64,000 bases of DNA from Lewinellaceae bacterium (GCA_020636025.1 JACJYQ010000004.1:434001-498000); one strand, 5' to 3'. Shown: positions 40,657-50,900, numbered from the stretch's first letter. Made by a program: numbers and translations. Notes: a model not told the origin generated them from the letters alone.

Positions 40657-42014
40657 CATTCAAAAATAAACTTCCCGGAGCCCAATAGCTGACCTTTATT
40701 TAAAATCTGGAAAGCAAATAACCCTGCAGGCAAAGCTCCTCTCTTGATTTCTACATTTTCACTTTGAATGGACATCTGACGAACCATTTTACCATGAATA
40801 TCAAATACTCGAAGCTCTACATCATTTGAGGAATGAAGTGCTTCAGGAATATTCAGGTAGGCTACATCTGCGGCCGGTTGTGGATAAACGTAGCCACTTA
40901 GGTCCTGAATTTTTATCGTTGAAACACCGCTCAATTTTTCAGTTGAAGCGTACATCCTTTGGGTCAGTTTATTATTAGAATCATTTAGATTTCTGAATCC
41001 AATTTGCACCATTCCGTTCCCAGCAGTCACAGGATCGGTAAAGAAGTCCATAATAAACAACTGGGTTTCACCTGCCGGTATTTGAATGGTGGTATAATCC
41101 ACAGTCGTGGCATAACAAATATCGATGCACATGGAAGTACTCCAGCCGGCAGGCACATTTTCCGCCAAGCGTTTTATCTCGATGTCTACAGGGTCGCTGG
41201 TGGTGTTTTCCAGTAATGCCTCAACATACAGCACATCACCCGGGCTGCCATTGGCGATTGAGTCGGACAAAAGCCGGAAGCTGAATTTTCCATTTGAGCC
41301 ACCGGAACTCACACAATCCGTATTTCCGTTCAGGAAATTTTCAATATCACATTCCATGTTATCGGGCGCCCGGTTAAACCAGCCATGCTTGGCCACCACA
41401 ATTCCTTCCGGGCTAATAAGGTATGCATTGTTGGGCGCCGGACCAAACACCGACCACCAGTTATTACAAGGTCCATCCACAAAAACAGGTGCATAAATAT
41501 CCAGGTCATTCAGCATATCGCTCACGATATCCAGACGCTCGCCATATGTAACTGGCTGCCGATATAAAATGCCTGCATTTTCATTGGGAGAGCCAGTATT
41601 CACATAACCAAAATAAGGGCTAATGTCAATGTCAGGATGTGCTTCCACCGTATAGATCACACAAATCGTCACCTCATTCGCGTATTTGCTTACCAGATTA
41701 TTCAAGGCCGGAACTTTGCCCCTGAACACGGGGCAAGTGTAATTTCCATTGACAATTAATACTGGCTTATCGAGACTTAGAAAAGAAGAAATGTGAAACG
41801 GATTGCCATCAGGGCTGTATAATTTAAAATCGGGGATCGTATCGCCCTCCTGTAACCCGGAATCAAAAAAGGAACCTAAATACAGTGGGATTGTACATAT
41901 TGGCTCCGAAGGATCGGGCAAGCTATCCACTCCGATGAATGGCTTGAGTATACTTTGACCGGATGTGAAACTGATAAAAAGAGAAAAGAGTGAAAAGGTA
42001 AAGATCAATCGCAT
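40656..42014 (-). CDS. Deiodinase-like thioredoxin-fold protein with T9SS sorting domain
   Basis: 452 aa from the ATG at 42014 (MRLIFTFSLFSLFISFTSGQ signal; the longer frame to 42083 lacks a signal at its start). Residues 50-250 have a thioredoxin-like fold similar to iodothyronine deiodinases: DTIPDFKLYSPDG, VLIVNGNYTCPVFRGK with Cys at the active position, CVIYTVEAHPD, and AYLISPEGIVVAKHGW. A beta domain follows, then a C-terminal type A sorting domain (YVYPQPAADVAYLN to the end), so it is a T9SS cargo protein exported to the surface. The reaction is not known; a peroxiredoxin-like or thiol redox role is the safer reading. Confidence 0.82.
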   Translation of the reverse strand: MRLIFTFSLFSLFISFTSGQSILKPFIGVDSLPDPSEPICTIPLYLGSFFDSGLQEGDTIPDFKLYSPDGNPFHISSFLSLDKPVLIVNGNYTCPVFRGKVPALNNLVSKYANEVTICVIYTVEAHPDIDISPYFGYVNTGSPNENAGILYRQPVTYGERLDIVSDMLNDLDIYAPVFVDGPCNNWWSVFGPAPNNAYLISPEGIVVAKHGWFNRAPDNMECDIENFLNGNTDCVSSGGSNGKFSFRLLSDSIANGSPGDVLYVEALLENTTSDPVDIEIKRLAENVPAGWSTSMCIDICYATTVDYTTIQIPAGETQLFIMDFFTDPVTAGNGMVQIGFRNLNDSNNKLTQRMYASTEKLSGVSTIKIQDLSGYVYPQPAADVAYLNIPEALHSSNDVELRVFDIHGKMVRQMSIQSENVEIKRGALPAGLFAFQILNKGQLLGSGKFIFE

Positions 42015-42071
42015 AATGAGATAGTTTTGGCTATAGACACTATTAATCACAGGCAGTTTAATTTGAGGCCC

Positions 42072-42079
42072 TAGTTTTG
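42072..42079 (+). promoter_or_regulatory. -7 element of the second radical-SAM gene
   Basis: TAGTTTTG matches TAnnTTTG, 15 bp before the ATG at 42094, implying a very short leader. The 79 bp between the divergent genes must hold both promoters; no clear -33 box was found. Confidence 0.35.
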
Positions 42080-42093
42080 TCACTTCAATTGCT

Positions 42094-43503
42094 ATGAAAG
42101 TACTTTTTAGTCACGGCTACTTCCTTGCGGACGATACAAAGGAAATGAAGATCATGAAGCCCTACCCTCCCCTTGGCTTGCTGTATCTGTCTGCCTGGCT
42201 TGACAAATTTGGCCTAGAAAATGAAGTGTTTGACACCACATTTTCATCTTTTGATTTGCTAAAAAAACAATTGCTGCTCGAAAAAGCGCCCATAGTAGCG
42301 CTGTATGCAAATTTAATGACAAAAGTCAGGCTTTTGGACATCATCAGATTTATCCGCCAGGAGCCAAGTTTGTCAAATAGCCTGATAGTGCTGGGCGGTC
42401 CGGACGTCACCTATAATTGTGCCGATTACCTGGCTAATGGCGCCGACGTACTGGTGATTGGGGAGGGAGAACAAAGCATGCTCGAACTGGCATTAGCCTA
42501 TAAATCAGACATGTCTCGAGCTGCCAGGATCAAACAATTCAGCCAAATTTCCGGACTCGCTTTTTTGTTAGAAGATGGAACTGAACACAAAACTACCCCC
42601 AGAGAAAAGATCCGGCAGCTGGATGATTTACCTTTCCCCAATAGACACAAAATTGACCTTGAGCTTTATCTGAAATCCTGGAAAAAAACTCACGGCGAAA
42701 GTGCCATAAGCCTCAGTACCCAACGTGGATGCCCCTATACTTGTAAATGGTGCAGCACAGCGGTATATGGACAAAGTTACCGACGCAGGAGCCCTGTCAA
42801 TGTTGTGGATGAGATCGTTCAACTTCAGCAACAATACGAATTTGATCACATCTGGTTTGTGGATGATGTATTCACCGTTAGCCACAATTGGATTGCTGAC
42901 TTTCATAAAGAACTTACTGAGAGACAGGTTAGTATAAAATTCGAGTGCATCACCCGGGCTGACCGACTTAATGAAGCTGTACTAAATCAACTCCGGGCGT
43001 GTGGCTGCTCCCGAATTTGGATCGGCGCGGAAAGCGGTTCTCAACGCATCATTGATGCCATGGATCGCAGGGTGACGGTTGATCAGGTGAGGTCCATGAT
43101 TCAAATTGCCCGGGATGAAGGCATAGAAACAGGCACGTTTATTATGCTTGGCTATCCCGGGGAAAAAGAGGAAGACATCCGCGAAACGGTACACCATCTT
43201 AAGATGGCCAACCCGGATTTGTTCACCATTACGCTCACCTACCCCATCAAAGGCACTGCCTTATATGAGGAAGTAGAACCCTCAATTATTGAAGAAAAAC
43301 CCTGGCAAGTAAGCAGCGACCGGGACCGTGATTTCAAAAGGACTTATTCAAAAAGGTATTACGGATTTGCCATTCGCTGGGTGGTAAATTCGGTTAATTT
43401 GCACAAACAGAAATCATCTGGCAAAGCATTTACAATCAATCAGTTATTGTTGCAAATTAAAATTCAGACAGCCAGATTGGGCATGATATTCTCTCGGCTT
43501 TAG
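42094..43503 (+). CDS. Second radical SAM protein with B12-binding-type N-terminal domain
   Basis: 469 aa. The N-terminal Rossmann-like domain (YPPLGLLYLSAWLDKFG, IVLGGPDVTYNCADYL, DVLVIGEGEQSMLEL) is better conserved than in the first protein. The cluster-binding CxxxCxxC is at Cys213, Cys217, Cys220 (STQRGCPYTCKWCSTAV). The TIM barrel has HIWFVDDVFTVSHNW and RIWIGAESGSQRIIDAMDRR. It shares layout and many phrases with the protein at 38196, so they are paralogues. Its stop overlaps by 4 bp the stop of the convergent GH18 gene. The substrate is unknown; a pair acting on the same product is a reasonable idea. Confidence 0.9.
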   Translation: MKVLFSHGYFLADDTKEMKIMKPYPPLGLLYLSAWLDKFGLENEVFDTTFSSFDLLKKQLLLEKAPIVALYANLMTKVRLLDIIRFIRQEPSLSNSLIVLGGPDVTYNCADYLANGADVLVIGEGEQSMLELALAYKSDMSRAARIKQFSQISGLAFLLEDGTEHKTTPREKIRQLDDLPFPNRHKIDLELYLKSWKKTHGESAISLSTQRGCPYTCKWCSTAVYGQSYRRRSPVNVVDEIVQLQQQYEFDHIWFVDDVFTVSHNWIADFHKELTERQVSIKFECITRADRLNEAVLNQLRACGCSRIWIGAESGSQRIIDAMDRRVTVDQVRSMIQIARDEGIETGTFIMLGYPGEKEEDIRETVHHLKMANPDLFTITLTYPIKGTALYEEVEPSIIEEKPWQVSSDRDRDFKRTYSKRYYGFAIRWVVNSVNLHKQKSSGKAFTINQLLLQIKIQTARLGMIFSRL

Positions 43504-44651
43504 TTTTTCTTTTTACCTGAAGACAGGAAAATATCATTCAATAAGCCACCTTCCGGCAAATCACTGCGCAATTCCCAAAACATGATGCCGCCCAATCCTT
43601 TGTTTTTAGCATAAATGGTCTTGGCCTGAACGGTTTTTGTATCATCGAAAGTAGCAAACTCCCGCCTGGATGGACTGTACGCAAAGGCTGCCTGGGAAGC
43701 AAAATCCCGGTATTGGTCAAAGCCGTTTTTTGCCGCAAACAAATCATCAAATTTCTTGTAGGGAACAGAGGATTTGAAGGTGCCAAGCTGATAAAGACCC
43801 GTATTGATATTTTCCACCTCTTTCCAAACACGGGCATAAAACGCTGCGCCAATCACAATCTTCTTTGGAGGCACACCTTTTGATAACAAGCATTTTACAC
43901 CATTATCAACAGACCTTACCTGTTTATCATTGGAATAAAGTGGTGTATGGTGACCGGTTGTGGTGCTGTATCCACCAACCAGGTCGTAACTCATAAGATT
44001 CACCCGGTTTACCTTGGGCATTACCAATTCCCATTCAATCGACTGATCTATGTATTCGGGAAAGCCGCCGGCGGCAAAGCTAATTTCTTTCTCAGCGCCA
44101 AGTGAATCCCGTAATTCCTGAACAAGCAGGGTAAAATTGTGTCTGTCTTCTTCAGAATATGGGTGGCCGGGTACTCCCTCAATGGCTGGATATTCCCAAT
44201 CCAGATCAATTCCATCCGCCTTGTAATTGTTTAAAATCGCATTTACTGAGCCAGAAAACTCTGTTCTGGCCTCCGAAGATGAAAAAACTTCGGAACAGGT
44301 TTTACAACCACCCCAGCCACCAAGCGATACCAGCACTTTCAAGTTGCGATACTTTTTCTTTAAGGAGACGAGTTTCTTGATTACCAGGCTATCGGCTTCG
44401 CTGTCAACGGCCAACCGATTTCCCCGCAAGTGACAAAAACTGTAAATTACCTGATCCAACTGTTCCCAATGGTATTGATCCAAATCCTCACCTGTTCCGC
44501 TGTAATAGGCTATTATATCAAAATCGGATTTTTGAATTGGAGTTGGTTCCGTTTTACTTGATGTTACGGGAGGAGTTTTACAGGAGAAAACCAATATGCC
44601 CAAGCAAAGGCCGAGTACTGAGAAATATCTGACAGGGTTCAAGGCGATCAA
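43500..44651 (-). CDS. Glycoside hydrolase family 18 lipoprotein
   Basis: 383 aa. The start MIALNPVRYFSVLGLCLGIL leads to FSC (Cys24), a lipobox. The GH18 signature is complete: LVSLGGWGGC (108-116) and DGIDLDWEYP (146-155) with the catalytic Glu153; the barrel continues with NLMSYDLVGG, KIVIGAAFYARVW and GGIMFWELRSD. Such enzymes cleave chitin or other N-acetylglucosamine polymers, and in Bacteroidota some act on glycoproteins. It starts 4 bp before the end of the upstream gene (ATGA overlap), so the two are co-translated. The lack of a carbohydrate-binding module points to a membrane-bound enzyme. Confidence 0.93.
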   Translation of the reverse strand: MIALNPVRYFSVLGLCLGILVFSCKTPPVTSSKTEPTPIQKSDFDIIAYYSGTGEDLDQYHWEQLDQVIYSFCHLRGNRLAVDSEADSLVIKKLVSLKKKYRNLKVLVSLGGWGGCKTCSEVFSSSEARTEFSGSVNAILNNYKADGIDLDWEYPAIEGVPGHPYSEEDRHNFTLLVQELRDSLGAEKEISFAAGGFPEYIDQSIEWELVMPKVNRVNLMSYDLVGGYSTTTGHHTPLYSNDKQVRSVDNGVKCLLSKGVPPKKIVIGAAFYARVWKEVENINTGLYQLGTFKSSVPYKKFDDLFAAKNGFDQYRDFASQAAFAYSPSRREFATFDDTKTVQAKTIYAKNKGLGGIMFWELRSDLPEGGLLNDIFLSSGKKKN

Positions 44652-45187
44652 TTTTCGAAGTTCATTTTAAATCCAATCCTTTGATTGGTGTCTGGCAAAT
44701 CATCATCATAATCTTCCCAGGCGGTCACATCTGACAAGAATTGCTCCAGGTGTTGGATAAAATATGGATCCTTTAATTCCTCCGGGCGATAAATCCCTAA
44801 GGTCTTGGGTGGTTGCGGTTCGCCGTATTTTTCTATGTATGGTGGATTGATAAGTACCAGAATTTTACCATTGAATAATTGCTGGTAAACTAGGTTACCG
44901 TTTTGCTTGATTAAATCACGCAACAAATCGTTGCCTACAGGCTCTCTTAATCCACTCACTTCGGTCCCCAAAGACAAGGCAATTGCTTCCAGATTCTGAA
45001 TACCACTGCGCTCTTCAATTTCAACGGTGAGTCCGGCCGCTTCCGCCAGTGCCGTCAATTGATCAGATATGTGCTTTTTTAATTCAGTTTTCCATTTTTC
45101 ACGATAGGATTTCGTATTTCCCAACACTTCTTTATAGCGGTCGACCTTGCGTTTCAGGTTGGTAATTTCAGTTTCAGATACAGGCAT
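44648..45187 (-). CDS. Hypothetical coiled-coil protein
   Basis: 179 aa from the ATG at 45187 (MPVSETEITNLKRKVDRYK); an earlier start at 45217 would add ten uninteresting residues. The first 40 residues are a coiled coil. The rest has a compact, acidic alpha/beta look with YQQLFNGKILVLINPPYIEK in the middle; despite NPPY there is no methylase fold. No signal peptide, so it is cytosolic. Its end overlaps the start of the GH18 lipoprotein by 4 bp. No family recognised. Confidence 0.75.
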   Translation of the reverse strand: MPVSETEITNLKRKVDRYKEVLGNTKSYREKWKTELKKHISDQLTALAEAAGLTVEIEERSGIQNLEAIALSLGTEVSGLREPVGNDLLRDLIKQNGNLVYQQLFNGKILVLINPPYIEKYGEPQPPKTLGIYRPEELKDPYFIQHLEQFLSDVTAWEDYDDDLPDTNQRIGFKMNFEN

Positions 45188-45297
45188 AATGGTGATGAAT
45201 TGAATGGTAAATGACAAAGAAAAGAAGAGCCAATTGGCAACACCAAATTTATACTGATAAACTTGATTTGATTATTCTAAAATATGATAATAATTAC

Positions 45298-45305
45298 TAC
45301 CTTTG
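45298..45305 (+). promoter_or_regulatory. -7 element of rpsA
   Basis: TACCTTTG, a perfect match to TAnnTTTG. A TTTG occurs at 45267-45270, but the 27-bp spacer is too long for a standard pair. The transcript would have a leader of about 130 nt before the ATG at 45438. Confidence 0.5.
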
Positions 45306-45437
45306 CGCCCGCTTTTCGAAAAAGGGATTTTTGCTAAAGAAATTTCATTAAAAAAGCTCAGGGTAAGGTCTTCGCCCTTAAGTGAAGTCCAACAAGTATT
45401 AACGTACAAAAAGCCTCAAAATCAACCGTTTATCATT

Positions 45438-47660
45438 ATGATGTCTGACGAAGAAAAAGAAGTAACGCAAGAGCAGGAAGTAACTGCCGCTGCTGAAGAA
45501 ACGACAGAAAATACTGAAGCGAAAGCAGAAGTGGAAGAAACTAAAGAAAAAGCTGCTCCTAAAAAAGCCGCGAAAACCGAAGAGGCCAAAGAAGAGGCTG
45601 CTCCGGAAGTTGTAGCTGAAGTAGAAGAAACTAAAGAAGAAGCCGCTCCTGAAGTTGTAGCTGAAGCGGAAGAAACTAAAGAAGAAGCTGCTCCTGAAGT
45701 TGTGGCTGAAGCTGAAGAAACTAAAGAAGAAGCTGCTCCTGAAGTTGTGGCTGAAGCAAAAGAAGACAAAAAGGAAGCTGCTCCTAAGAAAGCCGCTGCC
45801 AAAGCGAAAGAAGAAGCTGCTTCAGAAGAAACGAGCGACGAGGACGAAGAAGATGATGTGGAGTTGCCGGTATTCGATTCAGTAGAAGCCGGTGGCGCAC
45901 ACGATGACTTCAACTGGAGCATGAACAAGCGTGGCACAAATGCCTACTCTGCTGAGGAGCATGACGCTATGCTGAAAGAATATGACGCTACACTCAGCAA
46001 TGTTATCGAAAACGAGATCATCACCGGCCGCGTAAGCGCCATTAGCGGTGGAGATGTTGTATTGGATATCAACTACAAGAGTGACGGTCTTATTTCACTA
46101 AACGAATTCCGCGACATTCCAGGTCTGGCAGAGGGCGATCAGGTTGAAGTTTACGTTGAAAGCCAGGAAGATGCACAAGGTCAGCTGGGGCTATCCCGTC
46201 GTAAAGCTAAAATTCTCCGCGCCTGGGAAAGCATCGTTGATTCTTTCAAAAACGGCACCATTATTCGTGGTACAGTTATCAGCAAGACAAAAGGTGGTTT
46301 GATCGTAGACTGTAATGGTCTCGAAACATTCCTTCCAGGTTCTCAAATTGATATCAAGCCAGTTATCGACTACGATCAGTACGTTGGTAAAGTAATGGAG
46401 TTCAAGGTTGTTAAAGTAAATGAGCAGATCAAGAACGCAGTTGTGAGCCACAAAGCGCTCATTGAAAGCGATCTTGCTGAACAGCGCGAGCAAATTCTTG
46501 GAAGCCTCGAAAAAGGTCAGGTACTTGAGGGTATCGTTAAGAACATCACCGACTTCGGTGCGTTCCTCGACCTCGGTGGCGTTGACGGTCTGTTGTACAT
46601 CACAGATATCAGCTGGGGCCGCATCGGTCACCCAAGCGAAGTGCTGGAACTCAACCAGCGCATCAATGTGGTGGTACTTGACTTCGACGAGAACAAAAAG
46701 CGTATCAGCCTCGGTCTCAAGCAGCTTACTCCACACCCATGGGATGTACTCGCTGCCGATATCACCGAAGGGTCTACCATCAAAGGTAAGATTGTGAATA
46801 TCGAAGACTACGGTGCATTTGTTGAAATCCAGCCTGGTGTAGAAGGTCTGATCCACGTAAGTGAGATCACCTGGGGCAACCAAAGCGTACACGCCAAGGA
46901 ATTCTTCAAAATGGGTCAGGAAATCGAAGCCCGCGTGGTTACTGTTGATCGTGCCGAGCGCAAAATGTCTCTGTCTGTCAAGCAATTGACTTCAGATCCA
47001 TGGAGCGAAATCGAAACTCAGTTCCCGGTTGGAACCCGTTTCACCGGCGTTGTTAAAAACATCACCAACTACGGCATATTTGTAGAATTGACTGAAGGTG
47101 TTGGCGGCATGGTTCACATCAGTGACTTGTCATGGACCAAACGCTACGCACACCCAAGTGAATTTGCCAAGCCTGGCAGCGAACTTGAGGTAATCGTGCT
47201 CGACATCGATAAAGAAAAGCGCCAGATCAGCCTGGGTCACAAGCAAATTCAGGAAAACCCATGGGACGTGTACGAAACATTGTTCCCGGTTGGTTCTTAC
47301 CATGAAGCTACTGTGATCAAACGCGATGATAAAGGCGCTACTTTCCAGATGCCACAAGGACTGGAAGCTTATGGTCCAGCCAAGCAGATCCGCAAAGAAG
47401 ACGGTGGATTGCCAGAGGCAGATGAAACGATGACAGTAAAAGTGATCGAGTTTAACAAAGACGAACGTCGCTTGCTCGTTTCACACACACGTTACCTGGA
47501 CGATCTGAAAAACAAAGCTGAAGCTGTTGTAAAAGCAGAACGTCTGAAAGAGGAAAGCGAGAATCAAAGTGCGATTAAAGAGGTTCAGAAAAGCGTTGAG
47601 AAAGAAACACTCGGCGATCTGGCTTCCCTCGCTGCATTGAAAGATCAGTTGGAGAAATAA
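45438..47660 (+). CDS. rpsA: 30S ribosomal protein S1
   Basis: 740 aa from the ATG at 45438 (MMSDEEKEV; the next codon is also ATG). Upstream in-frame codons back to 45303 lack an ATG and overlap the promoter. Residues 1-140 are a low-complexity Glu/Ala/Lys extension with four perfect-length 15-residue repeats. From about 175 there are six S1 (OB-fold) RNA-binding domains, for example VLEGIVKNITDFGAFLDLG, IKGKIVNIEDYGAFVEIQ and FTGVVKNITNYGIFVEL. S1 helps recruit mRNA to the 30S subunit, which is important in Bacteroidota, where Shine-Dalgarno pairing is mostly unused. A strong terminator follows. Confidence 0.97.
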   Translation: MMSDEEKEVTQEQEVTAAAEETTENTEAKAEVEETKEKAAPKKAAKTEEAKEEAAPEVVAEVEETKEEAAPEVVAEAEETKEEAAPEVVAEAEETKEEAAPEVVAEAKEDKKEAAPKKAAAKAKEEAASEETSDEDEEDDVELPVFDSVEAGGAHDDFNWSMNKRGTNAYSAEEHDAMLKEYDATLSNVIENEIITGRVSAISGGDVVLDINYKSDGLISLNEFRDIPGLAEGDQVEVYVESQEDAQGQLGLSRRKAKILRAWESIVDSFKNGTIIRGTVISKTKGGLIVDCNGLETFLPGSQIDIKPVIDYDQYVGKVMEFKVVKVNEQIKNAVVSHKALIESDLAEQREQILGSLEKGQVLEGIVKNITDFGAFLDLGGVDGLLYITDISWGRIGHPSEVLELNQRINVVVLDFDENKKRISLGLKQLTPHPWDVLAADITEGSTIKGKIVNIEDYGAFVEIQPGVEGLIHVSEITWGNQSVHAKEFFKMGQEIEARVVTVDRAERKMSLSVKQLTSDPWSEIETQFPVGTRFTGVVKNITNYGIFVELTEGVGGMVHISDLSWTKRYAHPSEFAKPGSELEVIVLDIDKEKRQISLGHKQIQENPWDVYETLFPVGSYHEATVIKRDDKGATFQMPQGLEAYGPAKQIRKEDGGLPEADETMTVKVIEFNKDERRLLVSHTRYLDDLKNKAEAVVKAERLKEESENQSAIKEVQKSVEKETLGDLASLAALKDQLEK
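45579..45758 (+). repeat. Four tandem 45-bp units inside rpsA
   Basis: Units start at 45579, 45624, 45669 and 45714 and each encodes EE(T/A)KEEAAPEVVAE(A/V); a fifth, degenerate unit follows. Tandem repeats of this length can change copy number without breaking the frame. Confidence 0.9.
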
Positions 47661-47686
47661 GCTTCCGCTTAACTCCTGTTTATAAA

Positions 47687-47730
47687 GAAGTCCCCGCGCC
47701 ATGCTCTTGGCTGCGGGGACTTCTTTTTTT
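47687..47730 (+). terminator. Intrinsic terminator of rpsA
   Basis: GAAGTCCCCGC (47687-47697) pairs perfectly with GCGGGGACTTC (47713-47723), followed by a T-run to 47730. A textbook intrinsic terminator, 27 bp after the stop. Confidence 0.95.
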
Positions 47731-47752
47731 AATGCGAAATGGGATCAATGCG

Positions 47753-47809
47753 CAATGTTTCAATGCGCCATGCGAAATGTATAATTGCGCATGGCGCATT
47801 GAAACATTG
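47753..47809. repeat. Perfect 22-bp inverted repeat
   Basis: 47753-47774 is perfectly inverted at 47788-47809 around a 13-base loop. The arms are rich in ATGCGC. It lies 22 bp after the rpsA terminator and about 100 bp before the next gene. Related ATGCG motifs occur just to its left (47731-47752). Confidence 0.9.
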
Positions 47810-47906
47810 GTATTTTTGCCTGACGGGTGACAATCTTATTAAAAAGAATTTAATGTTTTGGGTAATGTTATAAATTGCGACAACATTCACCAAAAACGAT
47901 CACCCT

Positions 47907-50900
47907 ATGAAAGCTTTCTACTGCATGGCATTGGCCATTCTGGCGTGCCTTTTCCTTTTTCCAAGCACAGTTTTTTCACAAGATCCAATTGCCTCTGATT
48001 CCCTTGAAGTAGAATGGGAGCAGCTGGACGGGCCGCCTGGACCTGTGCTGCAATATGTGGAATTAAACGGAACTGTGTTTGCAGCTACAAGTTTTGGGTT
48101 GTACACCTCTAAGAATCAAGGACTTAATTGGCATTTCAACTTTTCCCTTGGTAAGAAAATGTTGTTGGGCATGTGCAGAACAAAGGATGCTGTCTTTGTC
48201 GTTGAGCTTCCATTTCCAACCCAGAACCCAATCATTCACCGTTCTGTAGACAATGGACTAACCTGGACGCCGGTATTCAATTCCGACAATAAAATACTCA
48301 ACCGGAACAGCACAGTAAAAACCTCCATTCTTGTCAGTAATGATTCTTTGATCACCTACTTCATGCCAGGTGGAAGTTACGTCTATTGCTGGCAAAGTGC
48401 GGACAATGGCAATACCTGGCAAGAGGCTTATGACTATAATACACATTCGATGCGTTCAGCGTCATCAGTAGGAAATGATATTTGCGGCCTTTGGAAATTA
48501 CAAAACATATCCAAGGTAGTTGGATTTTTAGCCCGAAATGGAAACCTTGCTAACAACCTTGACACTATAATTGAAATTCCAAGTTTTGGCAGCAAGTATT
48601 TTACCACGTATCAAAGTGGTACATTTTCGGTAATCCTTGGAAACCGGACTATTCACCAAACCTCAGATAAAGGTCTCAGTTGGACCACTACGATCTTGCC
48701 TATTTCTGATACGATCAGTCAAGTAGAATATCATGATGGACAATTTTACTTGAGTACGCATGGTGGCATTTACAAAAGCGATTTGATTGAGCCATTTAGC
48801 TTTAGCAAAGTGTATAATGGTGAATTCGGGGTATCATCCGAGGCAAACAAATTTGCCCTAACCGGACAAGGTCTTTGGGTAAATAGTGATGTATATAATT
48901 CAATCTACTCAGAAAATGAGGGGAATAGTTGGGAGAACCGGTCCAAAGGGTTGGTTTCAGAAGTAACCGGTTTGGACGGCTTCTGTGGCAGACTGGTTAA
49001 TAATAAATACAGGATTGGTACTGCGGATTATAGAGTTTCACACATTTCTAATCAACAGGATGGAGAATGGCAGATACCAAATCAAGTAGGAGGCCGAAAA
49101 ATACTAGGTGAGGCAAATGGAATTGTTTTTGGATATGTACCCTTGATGAGATCATTTGATTGTGGAATTACCTGGGATACCATTTCCTACCCAGATATTA
49201 TTATTGAGGCTGCACCACAAGCACTTGAACAAAGAGGAAACAGGTTGTATTTGTGGAATACATTTGGTGCAACTACTCTATTCAGTGATAATAATGGATC
49301 GAATTGGTTGTCCATCCCGAACCCTGAACCTTTTTTACAATGCAACAATTTTATTCCGCTTGGAGACACTCTTGTTTTTTCGTTACTGGATTTTAACAGG
49401 CACACTTTATACAGATCTTTTGATCATGGTCAATCCTGGGATAACATTCCACTTCCTGATAAGATTCGTAAGGTCATTAAAGGCAAAGGTTCAATATTAA
49501 TAGGCATTAACTCAGACTATACACATTTAGGAGGTAACCAATACACCTACGCTGCCTATATATACGTAAGTAATGACCTTGGAAACACCTGGGTGCAAAC
49601 ATTTACCACTGACCTAGCCTACCCAGACCTTCCTAATCAACATGTTGACAGAATTGATTTTAAATTGCTCGAAGAAGAAGCCATTATAATTCAGGCTGCA
49701 AATGCAAATTACATCAGTCACAATCAAGGCAATACCTGGACGCGATTGAGCAATCTTCCATTCTTCAATGTTGCCATAAACAAGACAATTGAAGGTGCAA
49801 TAGCCTACCTTGTGAATGACGGTTACCTCTACGCCGCAACAGAAACCCAAGGAGTATGGCGAACTCCATACGCCCCCATACGCGATCACCTAAAAGTCAA
49901 AAACAGTGAGTACGGGTACCTTCAAGGTCGATTATTCAAAGAACTGGATGGGAATTGCGAATATGACTTAGCTGCCGGGGACAAACCTCTTGGCTTTAAG
50001 CCCATCATCGTAAACCCAGGCAACATCCTGACCAATACTGATGCTAATGGCTTTTATAGCCTGGCGCTTCCATTGGGTCAGTATTCAGTGAGTGGCACCG
50101 CACCGGATTATTATGTGCCTACTTGTTCCACCGATACAGTCAATGCCAACATCAGTCTTGGCAATATAGTACAGGCAGACCTACCATTCTCACCGGTACC
50201 AGGTATTAAAGATTTGTGTATTCTGATCACTACCCCGGCACCTGCAAGACCTGGATTTGAAACAGTTGTAAAGGTTCAGGTATCCAATGTGGGCACTGAA
50301 AACGTTTCTGATGCGGAGCTTACTTTTCAATTCAATGATCAAATCCTAAGTCCAGTCAGTATATCACCTATTGGTCAATTCACAGGAAATCTGGCCAGCG
50401 TTCAATTACCCGAGATTGCACCGGGGGAGGTAATAATTATTACGTTGAAGTTTCTGATTGATGCAGGTACACCCATTGGAACAGTTTTAAATTACATCGC
50501 AGAATGTCCGGTTCCGGATGATGCAAATCCAGCTAATAATCTGGTGAGAGCAAGCATACAACTTACTGGCAGTTTCGATCCAAATGACAAAAATGTATTA
50601 CCCCTGGTGAGCCAGCCACCCGGTGAACCCAGATTACTGGATTATTTGATCAGATTCCAGAATACCGGAACAGATACGGCCTTTACAGTGGTGGTTACAG
50701 ACACGATCCAGGAGGGCCTCAATTTGATGAGTCTGCAAACAGTTGAAAGCAGTCACCAATTTAATTTCTCTTTCCTGCCCGGCAGGGTTTGTCAGTGGAA
50801 ATTCCGCAATATTTTGCTTCCCGACAGCCATACCAATGAAGTGGCCAGTCACGGCTATCTGCGTTTTCAGATCGAAACGAATCCAGCACTGGTTCCCGGA

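Noticed and set aside
45303..45437. In-frame upstream extension of rpsA
   Set aside because: No ATG in that stretch and it overlaps the promoter's transcription start region; the ATG at 45438 begins the conserved protein.
46191..46985. 264-codon minus-strand frame opposite rpsA
   Set aside because: Shadow of the repetitive S1 domains; no independent support.
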